Shown here in pieces: positions 16,136 to 24,015 of a stretch of DNA of 64,000 nt. The DNA is from Kribbella amoyensis (GTDB lineage Bacteria; Actinomycetota; Actinomycetes; Propionibacteriales; Kribbellaceae). The stretch is taken from assembly GCF_007828865.1 (NCBI RefSeq), contig NZ_VIVK01000001.1, positions 5,828,001 through 5,892,000 on the forward strand. The letters are read 5' to 3'. Every line of letters begins with the position of its first letter. Position 1 is the first letter of the stretch. The notes beneath the pieces were generated by a model that saw nothing but the letters and a program-made list of their open reading frames with translations, searched no databases and was not told the origin of the DNA. A program made the position numbers and the translations under genes.

Positions 16136-16281
16136 GTGAACGCGCTGCACCGCTGTACTGCCCCTACTGCGGAGACGAGGATCTCCGTCCTTCCGAGGAA
16201 GGGCACGGCACCTGGGAGTGCCGGCCGTGCGCACGGGTGTTCCAGCTGAAGATGATCGGACTGCGGGTGACGGTGGAATGA
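16132..16281 (+). CDS. 49-aa zinc-ribbon protein in the sulfur operon
   Basis: Tiny protein with two CxxC knuckles (C10/C13 and C30/C33), a zinc-ribbon arrangement. It begins at ATG 16132, overlapping the sulfite reductase stop (ATGA), and ends overlapping cysH (ATGA). Strict coupling on both sides argues that it is translated and made in step with the reductases. The function is unknown; an iron-sulfur or electron-transfer accessory role is conceivable, though zinc binding is the simpler reading. Confidence 0.85.
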   Translation: MSERAAPLYCPYCGDEDLRPSEEGHGTWECRPCARVFQLKMIGLRVTVE

Positions 16282-16964
16282 GCACAGACTTGAAGACGCT
16301 CGCCGAGGAGGCGAACGAACGACTGGCCGACGCCTCGGCGCAGGAGTTGCTGGCGTGGGCGCGGGAGACCTTCGGGGACGACCTGGTGGTGACCGCTTCG
16401 ATGGCGGACGGTGCGCTCCCCCACCTGGCGGCCGAGGCGGCTCCCGGAGTGGACGTGCTGTTCCTCGACACCGGTTACCACTTCGCCGAGACGATCGGGA
16501 CCCGGGACGCGGTCGCCGCGACGCTGCCGATCAACCTGATCAACGCGACCCCGAAGCAGACCGTCGCCGAGCAGGACGCCGAGTACGGCAAGGACCTGTT
16601 CGCGACCAACCCCGACCAGTGCTGCGCGCTCCGCAAGGTCGAGCCGCTGAACCGGGTGCTGTCCGGCTACAAGGCCTGGGTGACCGGGGTACGCCGGGAG
16701 GAGGCGCCGACGCGGGCCAACACCCAGGTGATCGAGTACGACGCCAAGCGCGACATGGTGAAGCTGAACCCGATCGCGCCGTGGACCCAGGAGGACCTGG
16801 ACGGGTACATCGCCGACAACGGCGTCCTGGTCAACCTGCTGCAGTACGACGGCTACCCGTCGATCGGCTGCCAGCCGTGCACCCGGCAGGTCGCGCCCGG
16901 CGAGGACCCGCGCAGTGGCCGCTGGTCCGGCCAGGGCAAGGTCGAATGCGGGTTGCACACGTGA
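16278..16964 (+). CDS. cysH: Adenylyl-sulfate (APS) reductase, [4Fe-4S] type
   Basis: 228-residue thioredoxin-dependent reductase making sulfite. It carries the cysteine pair C115-C116 (DQCCALRKVEPL) and C198/C201 (GCQPC), which bind a [4Fe-4S] cluster in APS-using enzymes, and the catalytic C224 in ECGLH. Absence of an APS kinase in the operon fits direct use of APS. ATG 16278 overlaps the preceding stop, and its own stop overlaps cysD. Confidence 0.94.
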   Translation: MSTDLKTLAEEANERLADASAQELLAWARETFGDDLVVTASMADGALPHLAAEAAPGVDVLFLDTGYHFAETIGTRDAVAATLPINLINATPKQTVAEQDAEYGKDLFATNPDQCCALRKVEPLNRVLSGYKAWVTGVRREEAPTRANTQVIEYDAKRDMVKLNPIAPWTQEDLDGYIADNGVLVNLLQYDGYPSIGCQPCTRQVAPGEDPRSGRWSGQGKVECGLHT

Positions 16965-17887
16965 CCGCCACGATCGGGACGGAGCCGGCCATCACGACCG
17001 TCAGCAACCTGGACGCGCTGGAGAGCGAGTCCATCTTCGTCTTCCGCGAGGTGGCGGCCGAGTTCGAGCGGCCGGTGATCCTGTTCTCCGGTGGCAAGGA
17101 CTCGATCGTGATGCTGCACCTGGCCCGGAAGGCGTTCGCGCCGGCGGGTGTGCCGTTCACGTTGCTGCACGTCGACACCGGGCACAACTTCCCCGAGGTA
17201 CTGGCCTACCGCGACGAGACCGTGGCCGCGCTCGGGCTGCGGCTCGAGGTGGCGTCGGTGGAGGACTACCTCGCCGACGGCCGGTTGCGGGAGCGCTCCG
17301 ACGGCACCCGGAACCCGCTGCAGACGGTGCCGTTGCTGGACGCGATCAACGGGCACAAGTTCGACGCGGTGTTCGGCGGCGGTCGCCGGGACGAGGAGCG
17401 GGCCCGGGCCAAGGAACGGATCTTCAGCCTGCGCGACGAGTTCGGCCAGTGGGACCCGCGGAACCAGCGGCCGGAGCTGTGGTCGCTGTACAACGGCAAG
17501 CACCGGCCGGGCGAGCACGTCCGGGTCTTCCCGCTGTCGAACTGGACCGAGCTCGACGTGTGGAACTACATCTCCCGCGAGGAGATCCCGCTGCCGAGCA
17601 TCTACTACGCGCACGAGCGGGACGTGTTCGAGCGCGACGGCATGTTGCTTGCCGTCGGCCCGTACTCCCAGCCACGGGACGGCGAGGAGGTCGGCCGGCG
17701 GGTGGTCCGGTACCGGACCGTGGGCGACATGTCCTGCACCGGCGCGGTCGCGTCGACCGCGGCGTCCCCGGCGGAGGTCGTGGTCGAGGTGGCGGCGAGC
17801 GAGCTGACCGAACGGGGCGCGACCCGGGCCGACGACCGGGTCAGCGAGGCCGCGATGGAAGACCGCAAGCGGGAGGGCTACTTCTGA
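16961..17887 (+). CDS. cysD: Sulfate adenylyltransferase subunit 2
   Basis: 308-residue ATP pyrophosphatase-type subunit that forms APS from sulfate and ATP. The PP-loop SGGKDS is at 43-48; GGGRRDEERARAKERIFS and the C-terminal RYRTVGDMSCTGAV are CysD hallmarks. I take GTG 16961, which overlaps the cysH stop (GTGA); ATG 16946, five codons upstream in frame, is possible. It works as a heterodimer with CysN, encoded next. Confidence 0.94.
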   Translation: MTATIGTEPAITTVSNLDALESESIFVFREVAAEFERPVILFSGGKDSIVMLHLARKAFAPAGVPFTLLHVDTGHNFPEVLAYRDETVAALGLRLEVASVEDYLADGRLRERSDGTRNPLQTVPLLDAINGHKFDAVFGGGRRDEERARAKERIFSLRDEFGQWDPRNQRPELWSLYNGKHRPGEHVRVFPLSNWTELDVWNYISREEIPLPSIYYAHERDVFERDGMLLAVGPYSQPRDGEEVGRRVVRYRTVGDMSCTGAVASTAASPAEVVVEVAASELTERGATRADDRVSEAAMEDRKREGYF

Positions 17888-19173
17888 TGAGCACACTGCT
17901 GCGACTCGCCACCGCGGGTTCGGTGGACGACGGCAAGTCGACCCTGGTCGGTCGGCTGCTGCACGACTGCAAGGCGATCCTCGCCGACCAGATCGCGCAC
18001 GTGAAGACGGTCTCCGAGGCCCGCGGCGGCGACTTCGACTTCGCGCTGCTGACCGACGGCCTGCGGGCCGAGCGGGAGCAGGGCATCACGATCGACGTCG
18101 CCTACCGGTACTTCGCCACCGACAAGCGGTCGTTCATCCTGGCCGACTGCCCGGGCCACGTGCAGTACACCCGGAACACGGTCACCGGCGCGTCCACCGC
18201 GGACGTGGTGATCATCCTGGTCGACGCCCGGCACGGGGTCCTCGAGCAGACCCGGCGGCATCTCGCCGTGGCCGGCCTGCTCCGGGTCCCGCACGTCGTG
18301 CTGGCGGTGAACAAGATCGACCTGGTCGGCTACGACGAGGCGGTCTTCAAGGGCATCGCCAAGGACGTCGCGCAGCTCGCCGACCAGCTCGGCATCGCCG
18401 ATGTCCAGGCCGTCCCGGTCTCGGCGCTGGTCGGGGACAACGTGGTGGAGCGCTCCGCGGCGACCTCCTGGTACGACGGCCCGACCCTGCTGGAGTACCT
18501 GGAGAACGCCTCCGGGCGGACGGACGTGTCCGGGCAGCCGCTGCGCTTCCCGGTCCAGTACGTGATCCGGCCGCAGACCGACGACGAGTACCGCGACTAC
18601 CGCGGCTACACCGGCACCGTTGCCTCCGGCACCGTTTCGGTGGGCGACCAGGTGGTCGTGCTGCCGGCCGGCCGGCGGACCTCGATCGCCGGGATCGACC
18701 GGCCCGTGGTCGGCGCGACCGCGACCGCCGTCGCCGAGCGCCCGTCCGCGGTCGCCGGTGAGGCCGTCACGGTCCGGCTGGCCGACGACATCGACGTCGC
18801 CCGCGGCTCGGTGATCGTCGCTGCCGACGCCTCCCCCGGCACCCGCCGGGAACTGTCCGCCACCGTGTGCTGGCTGTCCGACCGCCCACTGACCGTGGGC
18901 GCCCGGCTGCTGATCAAGCACACCACCACCACGGCCCAGGCCATCGTCACCCGGATCGACGGGGCGCTGGACCTGGACACGCTCGGAGTCATCGACGCCG
19001 CCGGGCTCGACCTGAACGACATCGGCAAGGTGCAACTCAAGATCGCCGCACCGCTGGCCGCCGATCCGTACGCCCGCAACACCATCACCGGATCGTTCCT
19101 GCTGATCGACGCCCACGACGGGTGGACGCTCGCGGCCGGCATGATCGACGAAGCAGAAGGGGAACCGCTGTGA
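17887..19173 (+). CDS. cysN: Sulfate adenylyltransferase subunit 1 (GTPase)
   Basis: 428-residue EF-Tu-like GTPase that drives APS formation by CysD. P-loop AGSVDDGKST (10-19), switch region REQGITIDVAYRYF, DCPGH and NKIDLVG are all present. Translation domains 2 and 3 follow. It ends without the C-terminal APS kinase found in CysNC fusions, consistent with the APS-reductase route. The ATG shares one base with the cysD stop (TGATG). Confidence 0.95.
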   Translation: MSTLLRLATAGSVDDGKSTLVGRLLHDCKAILADQIAHVKTVSEARGGDFDFALLTDGLRAEREQGITIDVAYRYFATDKRSFILADCPGHVQYTRNTVTGASTADVVIILVDARHGVLEQTRRHLAVAGLLRVPHVVLAVNKIDLVGYDEAVFKGIAKDVAQLADQLGIADVQAVPVSALVGDNVVERSAATSWYDGPTLLEYLENASGRTDVSGQPLRFPVQYVIRPQTDDEYRDYRGYTGTVASGTVSVGDQVVVLPAGRRTSIAGIDRPVVGATATAVAERPSAVAGEAVTVRLADDIDVARGSVIVAADASPGTRRELSATVCWLSDRPLTVGARLLIKHTTTTAQAIVTRIDGALDLDTLGVIDAAGLDLNDIGKVQLKIAAPLAADPYARNTITGSFLLIDAHDGWTLAAGMIDEAEGEPL

Positions 19174-19952
19174 CCGCTCCAGCACTCGTGATCCTCGCCC
19201 ACGGCAGCCGCGACCCGCGCTCGGCCGCCACCGTCCACTCGCTCGTGAAGTGCCTGCGCGAGCTGCGCGACGACCTGCGGATCGAAGCCTCCTTCCTCGA
19301 CCACTGCCCGCCGGCGCCGTACCAGGTGATCGACAAGCTCGCCGCCGAAGGTGTCGAGGAGATCGTGATCCAGCCGCTGCTGCTGTCCGGCGCGTTCCAC
19401 GCCAAGGTCGACGTCCCGGCGGTCGTGGACGAGTCGCGGGCCCGCTTCCCCGACCTGCGGATCATCTCGGCCGACGTGCTCGGCTACGACGACTCCTTGC
19501 TCGACGTGCTCGACCGGCGGATGCGGGCCGAGCTGAAGGACGGCCGGGTCCGGGAGCTGGACGCGCTGGTGCTGGCTTGCGCCGGTTCGAGCGACCCGCA
19601 GGCGAACGCGGCCGTCTCCCGGCTCGCGCGGCTGTGGGGCCAGCGGCACAAACTCCCGGTGACGGCCGCCTTCACGACCGCGGCGTCGCCGAGCCCGGCC
19701 GAAGCCGTCCTGCAGTGGCGACTGGAAGGACGCCGTCACGTTGCCGTGGGCGCCTTCTTCCTGGCGCCGGGCATCCTGCCCGACCGGGCCGAGTCGACGG
19801 CTCGCAAGGCCGGCGCTGTCGCGGTCTCCCGTCCACTGGGCGTGAGCCTCGAGGTCGCCCGCCTCGTCCTGCTGCGCTACGGCGTGGCCGGCCTGGACCT
19901 GCTGACGCTTGCTGCCCCGGCCCCGCGCCCGCAGCTGGTACGCACCGCCTGA
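19170..19952 (+). CDS. Sirohydrochlorin ferrochelatase-like protein (CbiX/SirB family)
   Basis: 260-residue class II chelatase with the ILAHGSRDPRS opening and the GAFHAKVDVP segment, repeated in a second half (VLACAGSSD..). It presumably inserts iron into sirohydrochlorin to complete the siroheme used by the sulfite reductase in the same operon; cobalt chelation for B12 is the family's other role. GTG 19170 overlaps the cysN stop. It is last in the operon, with a strong terminator 16 nt on. Confidence 0.88.
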   Translation: MTAPALVILAHGSRDPRSAATVHSLVKCLRELRDDLRIEASFLDHCPPAPYQVIDKLAAEGVEEIVIQPLLLSGAFHAKVDVPAVVDESRARFPDLRIISADVLGYDDSLLDVLDRRMRAELKDGRVRELDALVLACAGSSDPQANAAVSRLARLWGQRHKLPVTAAFTTAASPSPAEAVLQWRLEGRRHVAVGAFFLAPGILPDRAESTARKAGAVAVSRPLGVSLEVARLVLLRYGVAGLDLLTLAAPAPRPQLVRTA

Positions 19953-19967
19953 TCCCTACCAGTCGCG

Positions 19968-20012
19968 AGAACGGCACAGAGATCATCGTGATCTCTGTGC
20001 CGTTCTTCTTTG
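19968..20012. terminator. Strong terminator after the sulfur operon
   Basis: An 18-bp perfect stem, 19968-19985 with 19989-20006, around a 3-nt TCG loop, followed by TCTTTG. It serves the plus-strand sulfur operon and stands at the 3' edge of the oxidase remnant on the other strand. Confidence 0.9.
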
Positions 20013-20570
20013 TCAGAAGCGGTCAGGGTCGAGGAAGCCGGTCTCGCAGTACGGGGTCTCGCCGACGGTCAGCTGGGCGAGGAGTTCGCCGAGACCGCCG
20101 CAGTGCTTGAACCCGTGTCCGCTGTCGCCACCCGCGACCACGAGTCGCGGGTGACCGCCCGGCCGTCCGACCAGGAACTGTCCGTCGGGCGAGTCGGTCA
20201 CCATGCACGGCAGGACCTTGTCCGGCCGCGGGTCGATTCCCGGGAACGCCCGCTCGACCGCCGAGGCCAGCAGCTCGATGTCCTCCCGGAGATGGATGTA
20301 CCGGTCGAGCTCGTCCGGGTCGACCTGCACCTGGCCGACCTCGGTGGTGTGGTGGTCGATGCCGATCTTGATCCCGAACCCGTCACCGGACCCGTGACCC
20401 CACAACCCGTCGCCGTTCGGGAGCTCCCAGATGAACGACGGGAACCGCTCAAGCCGATACTCCGTGGACGCCTGATCCCGCGGCTGGAACCAGTACAACG
20501 GCACCCGCCTCGGCGCCAGCGGCAACCCGGGCACCAGCTTGCCCAGCCACGCCCCGGCCTGGAGGAGCTG
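20013..20570 (-). pseudogene. FAD-dependent amine oxidase remnant, C-terminal half
   Basis: On the minus strand, from about LLQAGAWLGKLVPGLPL to the stop at 20013, this reads as the second half of an N-methyl-L-tryptophan/sarcosine oxidase-like flavoprotein. It includes the VAGGDSGHGFKHCGGLGE block, whose cysteine corresponds to the covalent FAD site of monomeric sarcosine oxidases. The reading frame runs further upstream, but that part has no oxidase similarity and overlaps a GntR remnant. The N-terminal half lies beyond the HNH gene at 22512-22841. Confidence 0.8.
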
Positions 20571-20777
20571 GACTTCGCGGAGCAGTCCCTCTACGACGAG
20601 CTCACAGTCCGCTGGGGCGTCACCCTCGGCCTGGTCTCCGCGTCCATCATCGCGGCGCCCCCGGACACTCCCGAAGACGCGGCTCTGCTGGCCATCGACC
20701 CGACCACGCCCTGCCTCGTCATCACGTCGGCTCCTCGGACCGCCTCCAACGAGGTGTTGCTGCATGCGATGTCGTGA
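20563..20777 (+). pseudogene. GntR-family regulator remnant (UTRA domain)
   Basis: Plus-strand reading SLYDELTVRWGVTLG..DTPEDAALLAIDPTTPCLVI..TASNEVLLHAMS is the core of a UTRA ligand-binding domain of GntR/HutC regulators. The DNA-binding domain is missing, and the frame stops right after HAMS, where intact proteins continue with a few more residues. It abuts the oxidase remnant on the opposite strand at about 20565-20570, so the junction is a rearrangement point. Confidence 0.65.
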
Positions 20778-20875
20778 GGGCTTTGTGGTTCTCTCCGATA
20801 CTCATGCCAGGGAACGTACATCATCCCCGTGTTGCCAGATCCCTTATCCACAAGGGAATCTGTGGATAGTCGATT

Positions 20876-20920
20876 TGCTTTCCTGCCGGTTGGTTGATCT
20901 ATAGTCGATCATATGTTCGA
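20876..20920 (+). promoter_or_regulatory. Promoter and SOS (LexA) box of the DUF222/HNH gene
   Basis: TTGCTT (20876-20881), 18-bp spacer, TATAGT (20900-20905), then ATG only 7 nt later. TCGATCATATGTTCGA at 20905-20920 matches the actinobacterial LexA box TCGAAC-N4-GTTCGA with one mismatch and spans the start codon, so LexA would block both initiation of transcription and elongation. Confidence 0.7.
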
Positions 20921-22511
20921 TAGCGATGTAGCGGAGCTCGACGCGACCGGGGTGCTGACCTCGGCTGCGGCGCATCGCGCTGAGATCGATCGGCTCGAGG
21001 CCCGGCTGTTGGTGCACGCGCAGGTGTTCGCCGATCTGCACAGTGCCGATGGATTGCCTACTGCGGGTGGGGAGGGACGGCCCGGGTGGGAGCGCGGCGT
21101 GGTCTACGGCGGCGCGGGATGTCCCGCGATCGCCGAGTTCGCTCCGGCGGAGTTCGGGGCGATGATCGGCACGTCGGCCGGTAGCGCTGCGGCCTACATC
21201 GGGCAGGCGTTGGCGTTACGGCACCGGCTCCCGCGGATCTGGGCGACAGTGTTGAACGGTGAGGCGACACCGTGGAAGGCGTGCAAGGTCGCCACCGCCT
21301 GCCTGGACCTGTCCGAAGAAGCCGCCGCGATCGTCGACGAACAAGTCGCCGGTCTCGTCGACACCGTCACCCCGATCCGCCTGGGCAAGATCGTCACCGC
21401 CGCCCGCTACCGCGCCGACCAAGACGCCGCCCGCACCGCCGCCGAACAGAAAGCCCGCGAGCGAGGCGTGTACGTCGGCCGCGCCGACGACCACGGCACA
21501 AAATCGGTATGGATCCTGGCCGCCACCGGCGACGTCCTGCGCTTCGACGCCACCATCGACGCCCTCGCCGAGGCATTGAAGACCCTCGGCGACCCGGATC
21601 CACTGCGGCTGCGGCGCGCCCGTGCGCTCGGCATCCTCGCCGACCCGGCCCACGCCCAAGCCATCCTCACCGCCGGCCGCACCGGCATCGTCGCCCAAGC
21701 GGCGGCCACCGCTTCCGTGACGGTCTCCGCCGACAGCGTGACGGCCGCTCAGCCAGGATCCAGAGAGCAGGAGAACGCGCCGCGGCCTGAGCCTCCTCAC
21801 CTCGAACCGGTCCCACCTGAGACTCCACCGCAGCAGGCGGCATCAGGCCCCACCGTCGGGACACCGGCTGCGGCCACCCCGGTCGATGCGGACGTGGAGC
21901 CGTGGGACACCCATGCCGCCACCGAGCAGACACCGGTCGACGACGGCCTGCCCACACGCCAGATGGTCAACGCCGACCTGGCAAACCTCGACGGCATCAC
22001 CGGCTCCCGCACCAGCCGCACCACCATCTACGTCCACCTCACCGACCACACCCTCGCCACCGGCCACGGCGTCGCCCGGGTCGAAGGTGCAGGCCCGCTC
22101 CTCGCCTCCCAGTTGACCGAGTTGATCGGCCACCGCCCGTACTCGGTCCGGCCGGTGATCGACCTCAACGACACCATCAGCGTCGACGCCTACGAAATCC
22201 CCCGCCGGCTACGTGAACAACTCAAACTCATCCACCCCGTCGAGCAGTTCCCCTACGGGACCGCGGAGACCACGCTCGCCACCGACCTCGACCACATCCA
22301 GCCCTACGACCCGCACGGGCCACCGGGGCAGACCAGCACCACGAAACTCGTCCCGCTGCGGCGCTTCAGCCACCGGGTCAAGACCCACGGCCGATGGAAG
22401 GTCAGCCGCGTGACCGACGGTGCCCTGGAATGGACCAGCCCCCACGGCTTCACCTTCGACGTCGACCACACCGGCACCCACCGGACCGACTCGCATCAGC
22501 AACGGATGTGA
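20913..22511 (+). CDS. DUF222/HNH (REP13E12-type) protein
   Basis: 532 residues: an N-terminal DUF222 domain (LDATGVLTSAAAHRAEIDR onward, to about residue 270), a variable Pro/Ala-rich linker, and a C-terminal HNH-like segment (TDLDHIQPYD..TTKLVPLRRFSHRVKTHGRW). Compared with intact family members the cysteines that usually flank the HNH are absent, and the central Asn position appears to be Lys or Thr, so nuclease activity is doubtful. The family is multicopy and mobile-like in actinobacteria. It sits inside a broken oxidase gene on the opposite strand. Confidence 0.85.
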   Translation: MFDSDVAELDATGVLTSAAAHRAEIDRLEARLLVHAQVFADLHSADGLPTAGGEGRPGWERGVVYGGAGCPAIAEFAPAEFGAMIGTSAGSAAAYIGQALALRHRLPRIWATVLNGEATPWKACKVATACLDLSEEAAAIVDEQVAGLVDTVTPIRLGKIVTAARYRADQDAARTAAEQKARERGVYVGRADDHGTKSVWILAATGDVLRFDATIDALAEALKTLGDPDPLRLRRARALGILADPAHAQAILTAGRTGIVAQAAATASVTVSADSVTAAQPGSREQENAPRPEPPHLEPVPPETPPQQAASGPTVGTPAAATPVDADVEPWDTHAATEQTPVDDGLPTRQMVNADLANLDGITGSRTSRTTIYVHLTDHTLATGHGVARVEGAGPLLASQLTELIGHRPYSVRPVIDLNDTISVDAYEIPRRLREQLKLIHPVEQFPYGTAETTLATDLDHIQPYDPHGPPGQTSTTKLVPLRRFSHRVKTHGRWKVSRVTDGALEWTSPHGFTFDVDHTGTHRTDSHQQRM

Positions 22512-22841
22512 GCGGCCGCGCAGCCTGGCGTCGGACTCGATCGCGGTCACCAGCGTGTGCGCGTACACATCGGCCCCACGCTCCTGCGCCGCCGCGACCT
22601 GGTCCTCGGCGAGTACGCCGTACTGCGGCTGCCGTTCCCGCAACCCGTCCCGATCCAGTTCGATCACCGGTCAAGCGATCGGGAACAACCGCGTCGCCCC
22701 GTGCGAAGGACCGAGCTGATGCCCGATCCCCTGCCGCTCGATCCCCGCCACATCGACCGCACGCTCCGCAAGTCGCGACAAAGCACCCGACCCGAAAGCC
22801 CCGAGCCCCACCACCACGACGTCCTTGCCGATCGTCTCCAC
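22512..22841 (-). pseudogene. FAD-dependent amine oxidase remnant, N-terminal half
   Basis: From GTG 22841 the minus strand encodes the Rossmann FAD motif VVVVGLGAFGSGAL and GPSHGATRLFPIA, then stops at 22671. In another frame follow DRDGLRERQPQYGVLAEDQ and VAAAQERGADVYAHTLVTAIE, which match later parts of the same oxidase family with segments missing between them. The fragments are in the right order and on the same strand as the C-terminal half at 20013-20570. The gene has suffered internal deletions as well as insertion. Confidence 0.8.
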
Positions 22842-22898
22842 CCCGCCGCACGATACGCGTCGACCCAATAACCAGGTGAGCGCTCGAGGTCTCGCCCC

Positions 22899-22976
22899 TA
22901 GACTCTCGTCCCAGTGAACCGTTCCTGAACGACATGCGTGACCACGGCCGCCGCGCCGTGGCACTGCCGCATGTCG
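22899..22976 (+). promoter_or_regulatory. Promoter and structured 5' leader of the split methyltransferase
   Basis: TAGACT (22899-22904) can act as -10. The leader then forms a two-tier hairpin: outer CGACATGCG/CGCATGTCG (22930-22938 with 22968-22976) and inner CACGGC/GCCGTG (22943-22948 with 22955-22960). It ends 31 nt before the AGGAG of the next gene. Without a U tract it looks more like a regulatory or stabilising stem than a terminator. Confidence 0.45.
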
Positions 22977-23019
22977 CGCCTCGATCTCAATCCATCGAAG
23001 CGACCTCAGGAGCCACGGA

Positions 23020-23415
23020 ATGTATCCGCTGTCCCTTTCCCGTTCTGTTGACGACCACCTGATCCTGCGCACCGCCGGCGGCGCGGTCGACCTGCTGGCC
23101 GAAGAGTTCGAAACCCACGATCTCCGTACCCGCCACCTGGCGGCGCTCGGCCTGCGTCTGTGCGGCGACGAACTCGCCGCCGTCCACGCCTGCCGGCTGT
23201 ACTGGTCCGCCGCGATCCCGCTCGCCGGGACGCCGGATCACGAGCACTTCCTCACCCCGCTGCGCCACTCGGAGGACCACGGCGTCCTGGCCGCGTTGAC
23301 CGGCAAACCGATCACGTTCCGCGTCGGGACCGCCGTACCGTCGCTCCGTCAGCTTCTGGTGGCAGGGATCGAGCGCGACCTGGGGTGGCGGAACGATCCT
23401 CGCGCTTGTCCGTGA
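23020..23415 (+). CDS. N-terminal half of a split RNA methyltransferase-like protein
   Basis: 131 residues with no domain I can name with certainty. The C-terminal stretch VPSLRQLLVAGIERDLGWRNDPRACP resembles the segment that precedes the catalytic domain in TrmN/Trm14-like methyltransferases, and the next ORF continues that alignment without a gap. AGGAG at 23008-23012 gives a good start at ATG 23020. The stop overlaps the downstream GTG by 4 bp. It is either a true two-subunit enzyme or one gene broken by a frameshift near 23412. Confidence 0.6.
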   Translation: MYPLSLSRSVDDHLILRTAGGAVDLLAEEFETHDLRTRHLAALGLRLCGDELAAVHACRLYWSAAIPLAGTPDHEHFLTPLRHSEDHGVLAALTGKPITFRVGTAVPSLRQLLVAGIERDLGWRNDPRACP

Positions 23416-24011
23416 ACCTGACGTCGACCGCCGACGGCTGGCAGGCCGAGATCGGCGCGTTGCACTGGACCCGGCGTTTCGGCCGGCTCGAACGACTCCC
23501 CTGGTCCACGAATCCCGTCGTCGCGGAGGTGCTCGTCCGGCTCGCCAAGCTCCGCCCGGGTGACCACGTACTCGACCCGTTCTGCGGAGCGGGCACCGTC
23601 CTCGCAGCGGTGCGGACGCGAGGTACGAGACGCTACGGCTCCGACCACGACCCCCGGGCGATCGACCTGGCACGCCGGAACCTCGGTGAAGTCCAGCTCC
23701 GCCTCGGCTCGGCGCGACAGCTGGCTCACGCCGATCGAACCGTCCATCGCGTGATCGCCAATCTCCCTTTCGGCAAGCGGGTCGGCAGGCACGCCGACAA
23801 CCTCACCTTGTACCCGGCCGCGCTGCACGAGGTCGCACGCGTACTCACTCCCGACGGCCGGGCGGTCCTGCTGACCGAGGACAAGCGCCTGCTCCGCGAT
23901 GCGGTTGCCCGGACCGGCGGGCTGAAGATCGTGCGCGAGCGCGTCCTGCGCTTCAACGGCGCCACCCCGACGGCGTTCGTGCTCACCCCGACGAAGCGCC
24001 GTCAGCGGTGA
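23412..24011 (+). CDS. Class I SAM methyltransferase (TrmN/RlmL-like catalytic domain)
   Basis: 199 residues. DHVLDPFCGAGTVLAAV is the SAM-binding motif I, YGSDHDPRAIDLARRN motif II, and VIANLPFGKRVG corresponds to the (N/D)PPYG catalytic motif of N2-guanine RNA methyltransferases, here NLPF. The usual N-terminal THUMP-containing part is missing from this ORF and would be represented only by the 131-aa partner upstream. GTG 23412 overlaps the partner's stop. The 3' end is 4 bp from the convergent phosphotransferase stop. Confidence 0.8.
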   Translation: MNLTSTADGWQAEIGALHWTRRFGRLERLPWSTNPVVAEVLVRLAKLRPGDHVLDPFCGAGTVLAAVRTRGTRRYGSDHDPRAIDLARRNLGEVQLRLGSARQLAHADRTVHRVIANLPFGKRVGRHADNLTLYPAALHEVARVLTPDGRAVLLTEDKRLLRDAVARTGGLKIVRERVLRFNGATPTAFVLTPTKRRQR

Positions 24012-24015
24012 GGGT

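Noticed and set aside
14051..16471. An 806-codon open frame antisense to the sulfite reductase
   Set aside because: High GC third positions keep the antisense frame open; the product is Arg/Asp/Val-rich without family features, while the plus strand encodes an unmistakable enzyme.
20013..20765. Taking the whole minus-strand frame here as an intact oxidoreductase
   Set aside because: Only the part from about 20570 downward matches the oxidase family; the first ~65 codons are antisense to the GntR remnant and carry no FAD-binding motif.
20778..22511. Insertion-sequence ends or target-site duplication flanking the HNH gene
   Set aside because: I looked for terminal inverted repeats and a direct repeat at both edges by eye and found only short matches (such as GTGAG) that chance would give.
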